From contig CANJJY010000257.1 in NCBI GenBank assembly GCA_947474445.1, forward strand, positions 1-6,652: DNA of 6,652 nt, written 5' to 3'. Below are positions 1-3,922 of the stretch, in pieces. Below the pieces are notes generated by a model. The model did not search any database, was not told where the DNA came from, and was given only the letters and a program-made list of their open reading frames with translations. The stretch comes from Oligoflexaceae bacterium (lineage in GTDB: Bacteria > Bdellovibrionota_B > Oligoflexia > Oligoflexales > Oligoflexaceae). How positions within the stretch are numbered: the first letter of the stretch is position 1; every line of letters begins with the position of its first letter. The position numbers were made by a program, and so were the translations under genes.

Positions 1-1
1 C

Positions 2-1714
2 TATACGTTCGACGGAGAGGTGATGAAGGGGACAAAGGATTGTAGCGAGGGAGCGGCCCTCGATAGAACGAACTTGAAACCGGAAAATATTTTGACCGGC
101 ATTACTATAGCTGGAGTTACTGGAAGTTTCATGCCAGCAGGTGAAGAAGTTGTACTCGCAGGTACAAGCTACGGAGCCCCCTCTGCTCCAATGACTGGCA
201 GACTTAGTCTCCCCAGCGCCGGCAAAGTCCTTTCTGGAATTAGCTACGGTTCTTCAGAGACCCCCATCACGGGAACTCTCAGCTTACCTCTGGCGAGCAG
301 CGTGCGCAGTGGTAGCGTCGCTTACGGCGACCCCGGGGCAGCCCTCACACCGAGTTACAGCCCGGACTTTCCGGATGTGGCGAATGTTTTAAATATCGAC
401 ACGACTGACACCGTCGCCGGCACCTTAACAATCCCGGTCGCTACAAACGTTCGCGTCGGCAACGGCGCTTATGGTGTCGGTGGCACAGGATCAACGCCAA
501 CCCTTGCTGATTGCACCTCCGCTAATCAATCGGCGTGCGTAGCAACAAATTCCTACAAAACGATGGATCTAAGTACGGTGAGCGGCGTTGGTTTAACCAG
601 TTCAAACTTTAACGCCAGCCTCGCTGCAGCGCCAACTTTTGAGTTTTGGACAGCAACGGGAGCAAGGCAGACGGTGGCGGGCGACACGGATCTTAGCGTT
701 GGCAATATAAAATCGGGAGCAAATATTTTCGGTAAAGTTGGCGATTATCCATCGGCTACTTATAAGCTCCCATCAGCTTCGGCGACGTTGGACCTGGATG
801 CGGCCACCTTTGATGCGAAGGTGAAATCTGCAGCGGCCTTTGAATATTGGAACTCGGCCGGCACGTATCAAACGGGCACGGGAGACGATGAGATCACGGC
901 GACGAACATTGTATCGACCATTACGATTTTTGGAACAACGGGAAGCGCGGCAGCGGCCTCTTGTACCTATTTAGCGCAAGGGACCTGCGAGGCCGACGCT
1001 GCCTGTCGTTGGAATACCGGTGCCTGTGAGATTAATCCCTGGAATATTAGAATCGGCACCACAGTTGGTGGTATGGCGGGGGCTCTTAGGACCAATTGTC
1101 GCAACATTGTCAATACTACCTATTACAACTGGGATGGTGTTATCGGGAGTCTTCCTAACACATCATCAAATGATGTTTCGACCAATTATGATTATTGGGA
1201 TACGGTCGATGATTTTTATGGGTTCCCTGCAAACAGAGTGACCGCTTTTTCTTCGGATACTTTTTGTGATAGCTCTGTCTGGAGCGACGTGACGACCATA
1301 GATGGTGGCACCTCTTTTGTCGCGTGTGGTACGAGTAGCCAATGTATCTATCAGGATAACTTATCCGGTCTTAAGGTAACGGGCATTTTAGCTGCAGGCG
1401 GCAACACCACGGGCTCGCCTACCTCTGTCGCCTGGAACGCTGCGGTGCAATTATGCGCAGCTTCGACTTATGGAGGTTATACTGCTGGGACCTGGCGCCT
1501 CCCAACTCAAAAGGAGGTGATGGCTCTCTATGAGCACAGTATTATCTCTATAGCCGGGCCGAACTTTATGACAAAGACGCAAATGCAAGATAATTTTTGG
1601 TCCTCATCGTCCTCTGCCACCTTCACGATTTTCGCGTGGAGCCTGAGCTTGGGGTATGGATATTCCAATGACAATTCGAAAAACGAAACGTTCTACGTCG
1701 CTTGCGTTAGGTGA
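2..1714 (+). CDS. Secreted modular repeat protein with C-terminal Lcl/DUF1566 domain (5' partial)
   Basis: The frame is open to the left edge (codons TAT ACG TTC GAC GGA GAG precede the GTG at 20), and no signal peptide is visible. GTG20 and ATG23 are therefore probably internal and the true start lies outside. Residues are numbered here from GTG20. Residues 23-35 carry an NI-x2-G-x2-I-x-G-x2-G motif that recurs at 229-241 and 296-308. Residues 48-160 hold short repeats built on SYG and TGTLSLP. Residues 192-309 are two 67-residue modules with F-E-F/Y-W cores. A four-Cys linker follows (C315, C323, C329, C336). Residues about 350-564 match the Lcl/DUF1566 fold: WRLPT at 492-496, FWSSS at 526-530, AW at 539-540 and terminal VACVR. 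That fold is C-type-lectin-like, and I infer an extracellular binding role. The gene ends in tandem in-frame stops, TGA TAG. The family call is firm; the function is not. Confidence 0.85.
   Translation, partial: YTFDGEVMKGTKDCSEGAALDRTNLKPENILTGITIAGVTGSFMPAGEEVVLAGTSYGAPSAPMTGRLSLPSAGKVLSGISYGSSETPITGTLSLPLASSVRSGSVAYGDPGAALTPSYSPDFPDVANVLNIDTTDTVAGTLTIPVATNVRVGNGAYGVGGTGSTPTLADCTSANQSACVATNSYKTMDLSTVSGVGLTSSNFNASLAAAPTFEFWTATGARQTVAGDTDLSVGNIKSGANIFGKVGDYPSATYKLPSASATLDLDAATFDAKVKSAAAFEYWNSAGTYQTGTGDDEITATNIVSTITIFGTTGSAAAASCTYLAQGTCEADAACRWNTGACEINPWNIRIGTTVGGMAGALRTNCRNIVNTTYYNWDGVIGSLPNTSSNDVSTNYDYWDTVDDFYGFPANRVTAFSSDTFCDSSVWSDVTTIDGGTSFVACGTSSQCIYQDNLSGLKVTGILAAGGNTTGSPTSVAWNAAVQLCAASTYGGYTAGTWRLPTQKEVMALYEHSIISIAGPNFMTKTQMQDNFWSSSSSATFTIFAWSLSLGYGYSNDNSKNETFYVACVR
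161..499 (+). repeat. Protein-level SYG / TGTLSLP repeats in the first gene
   Basis: Counting from the GTG at 20, Tyr-Gly pairs occur at residues 51-52, 76-77, 102-103 and 151-152. Each of the first two is followed by a P-x-TG-x-LSLP stretch and then V-x-SG, giving a period of about 25-26 residues. A diverged version (AGTLTIP, then NVRVGNGAYG) closes the block. The repeats are visible in protein but well diverged in DNA, so they are old modules, not recent slippage. They probably form a beta-rich stalk. Confidence 0.6.
593..946 (+). repeat. Two 67-residue modules ending in NI..G..I.G..G
   Basis: Residues 192 onward and 259 onward (numbered from the GTG at 20) align at a fixed offset of 67. 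F197 pairs with F264, FEFW 207-210 with FEYW 274-277, and NIKSGANIFGKVG 229-241 with NIVSTITIFGTTG 296-308. The closing motif is a common short repeat of phage tail and surface proteins and also occurs alone at residues 23-35. Spacing and aromatic positions are conserved while the remainder varies, as expected for structural repeats. Confidence 0.65.
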
Positions 1715-1852
1715 TAGAGTCCGACGATATTCCCGCGGAGACATCCCCTTCAGACCTTGTAGGGGCAAAATCGCTTTAATCTTTGAACCATTCCGTATGT
1801 CACTCTCTCAAACCTTAAACCCCAAAAAATTGATGCCTTTTTCACATCCTGC

Positions 1853-1871
1853 CGCCTATCTAGGGTAGGCG
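1853..1871 (+). terminator. Hairpin, possible terminator of the Lcl/DUF1566 gene
   Basis: CGCCTATC pairs with GGTAGGCG (eight pairs, one of them G-T) around a three-base loop TAG. The following bases TCTTAACTT are moderately T-rich but do not form an unbroken T tract. The hairpin lies about 140 bases after the stop codon. It is the most stable-looking structure in the gap. Terminator is the simplest reading; a structured RNA element is an alternative. Confidence 0.4.
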
Positions 1872-1919
1872 TCTTAACTTCGCTACAGAACAGTCAGGAC
1901 TACTGAGCGTCTACACTGA

Positions 1920-1950
1920 GCACCTTATAGAGTAGGTTTCGGTAGGGTGC
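1920..1950 (+). other. Stem-loop in the intergenic region
   Basis: GCACCTTA (1920-1927) pairs with TAGGGTGC (1943-1950), eight pairs including one G-T, around a 15-base loop. It lies about 50 bases after the stronger hairpin at 1853-1871. The left arm overlaps the second copy of the repeated ACTGAGC. There is no T tract after it, so it is not a typical terminator; it may belong to a structured transcript. Confidence 0.25.
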
Positions 1951-2099
1951 AGGGAAAATTAACATGAATGCCTAAGAAGCTGATTTAAATGGGTTTAGTT
2001 TGGCTTTCTGGAGCGTAGGTAAAATATTACGCAGGAATTTGAACGGAGAAATTTGCAGTTCGCCTTTTGGTATCATATTTTTGAGTGGTAAGATAAATC

Positions 2100-2190
2100 A
2101 TGAGTCACCCACTTCCCAACAACCTTGATGCTTCACGCAAAATTCAAGATTTCGCCTTGCTGCTACGGTAAAATGAGTCACAACTTCCCA
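2100..2190 (+). repeat. Imperfect direct repeat ATGAGTCAC..ACTTCCCA
   Basis: ATGAGTCAC, two bases, then ACTTCCCA (2100-2118) recurs as ATGAGTCAC, one base, then ACTTCCCA (2173-2190), with a period of 73. GGTAA precedes each copy at slightly different distances (2086-2090 and 2167-2171), and both are followed by a short ACC-containing stretch. A 9-base match alone could be chance in this gap; the adjoining 8-base match makes chance unlikely. It may be a partial duplication or a pair of regulator sites. Confidence 0.5.
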
Positions 2191-2259
2191 GACCACCGGC
2201 ACATGCAACCCAAATCTCGCATAGCTTCGGATGCTCGAGAGGGAGCCATCAGCATCTAG
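2100..2259 (+). other. Two tiny adjacent reading frames with similar starts and a downstream hairpin
   Basis: The first frame runs ATG 2100 to TAA 2171 (23 residues, beginning MSHPLPNN). The second runs ATG 2173 to TAG 2259 (28 residues, beginning MSHNFPDH). One base separates the first stop from the second ATG. Ribosome-binding sites are poor: only GAGTGG lies ahead of the first. The second frame ends inside a stem-loop, GGATGCT (2229-2235) with AGCATCT (2251-2257). An alternative pairing, CTCGA (2234-2238) with TCGAG (2264-2268), would compete with it shortly before the Shine-Dalgarno of the barrel gene. The frames could be leader peptides, remnants of a duplicated gene, or chance. Confidence 0.2.
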
Positions 2260-2277
2260 TGGATCGAGGGACTTTTT

Positions 2278-2281
2278 GGAG
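2278..2281 (+). promoter_or_regulatory. Shine-Dalgarno GGAG that decides the TTG start
   Basis: GGAG lies 10 bases before TTG 2292. The nearer ATG at 2286 is only four bases away and is followed at once by an in-frame TAA, so it cannot start the protein. TTG is the first usable codon and gives an immediate, well-formed signal peptide. Confidence 0.55.
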
Positions 2282-2291
2282 TCTAATGTAA

Positions 2292-3788
2292 TTGAAAAAG
2301 TTTGCGCTAATTCTCGGTTTCATCGCCTCATCCCGGAGTGCATTTGCGAGTGAATCCGTGACTATCATCCCGGAGCAACAAATCGCAAGCCTTGTTTTTG
2401 TCCCGTCGTCGAATCAAAAAAATGGGATCGAGACAAACCAAAAATGGGAAAGTCTATGCCCAAAAATCGGTGAATCCTTGCTTCAATCGCACCAAGGATT
2501 CCTAGCCTCTTTCCGGTGCTTAGCGGTCGATGCTACCCCGAATGAAGAATTACCTTGGCATATAGAACTTAGAGAGCACTCTGATTTCTTTGATATTTCA
2601 ATCGGCTTTCGCAATAGCGGGAGCTATGAGAAGGTACGCGATATTACTTTTCGACTCAAAGGATCGACCCTCGACGGGCTCAGTCAACCTTTAGTTCCTG
2701 AAACCATAGGCCGTATGATTTTGGAGAGTTTGCCCATCGGTTGGCTCTATACCCATGACGCCAGCGCCCCCAAAATCACCTTCAAAACCAATTCTGCCCT
2801 CCCAGCAATGCCCAATGAAATGTTGATTTACGAACTAACCTTTCAAACTGACACTAAACTCTGGGTTCCACTGGTTCGCGCGCGATTGATTAGGGTCGGT
2901 GAGCCTGAAATCAAAGAGGGCGTGCGCACCGAAGAATATCAGCTATCCGCAGATTATATCCCTCTCAAGGACGGGACTAAGTATTGGGTTCAAAACACCG
3001 CTGGTCTAGATAAAAGACGCACCGAGTACGAAAATGTCTTGAAGCAGAGAATTCCAGGTTTCTCCCCACTGAACCTTTTGGATCACTTTCTCTTTGAGAG
3101 CCTATCTTCCAATTACGCAGGCTTTCGCTACGGTAGGGCTCTCACTCAAGGAGATTCTGTGATCAACGATACTTCGGTGCTATCGATCCTCGCGGAGATA
3201 CGCGGAGGGCCACTCGCCGGATTACGTGGCTACTACGATATCTTTCCAGTGAGCACACGGGGCACAGGTGCGGGAAAGGAGTCGTTCAGTCTCAAACGGG
3301 CTTCGGTCGGTTGGTCATTTTCCTATCCTCTGCCGGAAATCCTTCAACCTTTTGCATCCCAAGTCGACTTCCAACCAAAGCTCGGCCTTTTGGATTTGGA
3401 TGCGCACACCTCACCACCTGCCTCCACAGGTCAATCGAGTGCATCATTTACAGCTAAAAATATTTACGATCTAGCCTTAGAGGTCGGCATTGAACGTCAG
3501 ACCCCTTTGGCTCGCGCCCGTCTCTGGAGCTCCTATAACGCAGCAATGTTTGGTGCTTCCAATAAGACCGCAGTCAGCGTCCTCAGCGGTCGCGCCGGCA
3601 TCGATGCCTACTTTGATCTATTTAAGTGGGGAGAAAGCCTAGAAGTCAACTTCTTAGTTTTTGCCTTTGGCGAGCAGCTGCGCTTGGCAAAGAATTCCCA
3701 GAAGATTGCTGAGCAGGAAGAGATCGGTGTGTCTGCCGTTGCGGTCAAACTTTTTTTTGGTGGAGTGGGTTTTACCGTTTCCTGGTGA
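2292..3788 (+). CDS. Exported protein with probable C-terminal outer-membrane beta-barrel, family unknown
   Basis: This is a complete 498-residue gene. Residues 1-19 are a Sec signal peptide: MKK, a hydrophobic core, and AFA before the predicted cut at Ser20. Residues 20 to about 260 look like a soluble mixed alpha/beta domain with only two cysteines (C56, C76), which could pair in the periplasm. From about residue 272 the protein alternates hydrophobic and polar residues in stretches split by short turns, for example around 295-304, 309-320, 337-346, 391-401, 429-443, 451-458 and 478-497. It ends in FTVSW, and a terminal aromatic residue is the classic signal for insertion of outer-membrane barrels. 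I do not recognise the family. The TTG start follows an in-frame ATG-TAA. It is convergent with the fibre gene, and its stop is 134 bases from the fibre stop. An anchor or porin role is conceivable, but nothing in the sequence shows a substrate. Confidence 0.85.
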   Translation: MKKFALILGFIASSRSAFASESVTIIPEQQIASLVFVPSSNQKNGIETNQKWESLCPKIGESLLQSHQGFLASFRCLAVDATPNEELPWHIELREHSDFFDISIGFRNSGSYEKVRDITFRLKGSTLDGLSQPLVPETIGRMILESLPIGWLYTHDASAPKITFKTNSALPAMPNEMLIYELTFQTDTKLWVPLVRARLIRVGEPEIKEGVRTEEYQLSADYIPLKDGTKYWVQNTAGLDKRRTEYENVLKQRIPGFSPLNLLDHFLFESLSSNYAGFRYGRALTQGDSVINDTSVLSILAEIRGGPLAGLRGYYDIFPVSTRGTGAGKESFSLKRASVGWSFSYPLPEILQPFASQVDFQPKLGLLDLDAHTSPPASTGQSSASFTAKNIYDLALEVGIERQTPLARARLWSSYNAAMFGASNKTAVSVLSGRAGIDAYFDLFKWGESLEVNFLVFAFGEQLRLAKNSQKIAEQEEIGVSAVAVKLFFGGVGFTVSW

Positions 3789-3922
3789 CCCTCAACTTGG
3801 CTAATCGAGTTCTCTGGCTCCATGTCGAAAATCTCTCATATTTAGAGATTCCCGGACAGACTTTAATTAGACTTCCGATACTGTCGATGACGAAAGAATG
3901 ATGTTTTCATAAAGATGTAATT
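3789..3922. other. Convergent intergenic gap
   Basis: The gap is 134 bases between the stop of the barrel gene (plus strand) and the stop of the fibre gene (minus strand). It holds one clear hairpin (3830-3850) and a looser GACAG/CTGTC pair (3855-3859 with 3881-3885). No gene or promoter is apparent. Confidence 0.6.
3830..3850 (-). terminator. Hairpin with short T run, possible terminator of the fibre gene
   Basis: AATCTCT (3830-3836) and AGAGATT (3844-3850) form a perfect seven-pair stem with a seven-base loop. Read on the minus strand, the stem runs into four Ts (3831-3828), as a weak factor-independent terminator would. On the plus strand it is followed by CCCGG with no T tract, so it fits the fibre gene better than the barrel gene. 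The stem is AT-rich and the T run is short, so confidence is modest. Confidence 0.35.

Larger units (their letters stand above)
1715..2291. other. 577-base intergenic leader, no convincing gene
   Basis: No reading frame here resembles a known protein on either strand. The stretch holds a strong 8-bp hairpin (1853-1871), a second stem-loop (1920-1950), and a repeated ACTGAGC (1902-1908 and 1915-1921). It also contains an imperfect palindrome GCGTA-N10-TACGC (2013-2032), a direct repeat starting two tiny frames (2100-2259), and a hairpin just ahead of the next gene (2229-2257). A weak promoter-like pair can be drawn (TTTGCA at 2052-2057, CATATT at 2074-2079, 16-base spacer), but it is not strong enough to list separately. 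The density of structure suggests a long regulatory leader or a small RNA; neither can be shown from the sequence. Confidence 0.5.

Noticed and set aside
20..25. GTG 20 or ATG 23 as the real start of the first gene
   Set aside because: The frame is open to the window edge, the GGAGAGG stretch at 14-20 is only two bases from ATG 23, and a secreted-type protein would lack its signal peptide.
1745..1765. CCCCT...AGGGG hairpin just after the first gene, as a terminator or retroelement hairpin
   Set aside because: It has only five pairs with an 11-base loop and no T tract or small loop; too weak to list.
1020..1868. Plus-strand frames at 1020-1241 and 1656-1868
   Set aside because: The first is wholly inside the Lcl/DUF1566 gene in another frame. 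The second overlaps that gene's end and runs over the hairpin at 1853, with no family resemblance.
1715..2291. A retroelement template repeat or reverse transcriptase beside the lectin-fold gene
   Set aside because: No second copy of the 1595-1711 stretch was seen in the gap, and no reverse-transcriptase motif is present. The retroelement idea is kept only as a question about sequence outside the window.
3268..3823. Frames at 3268-3474 (plus) and 3608-3823 (minus) overlapping the barrel gene
   Set aside because: They sit in alternate frames of a complete gene with signal peptide and barrel pattern; neither has a convincing start or domain.
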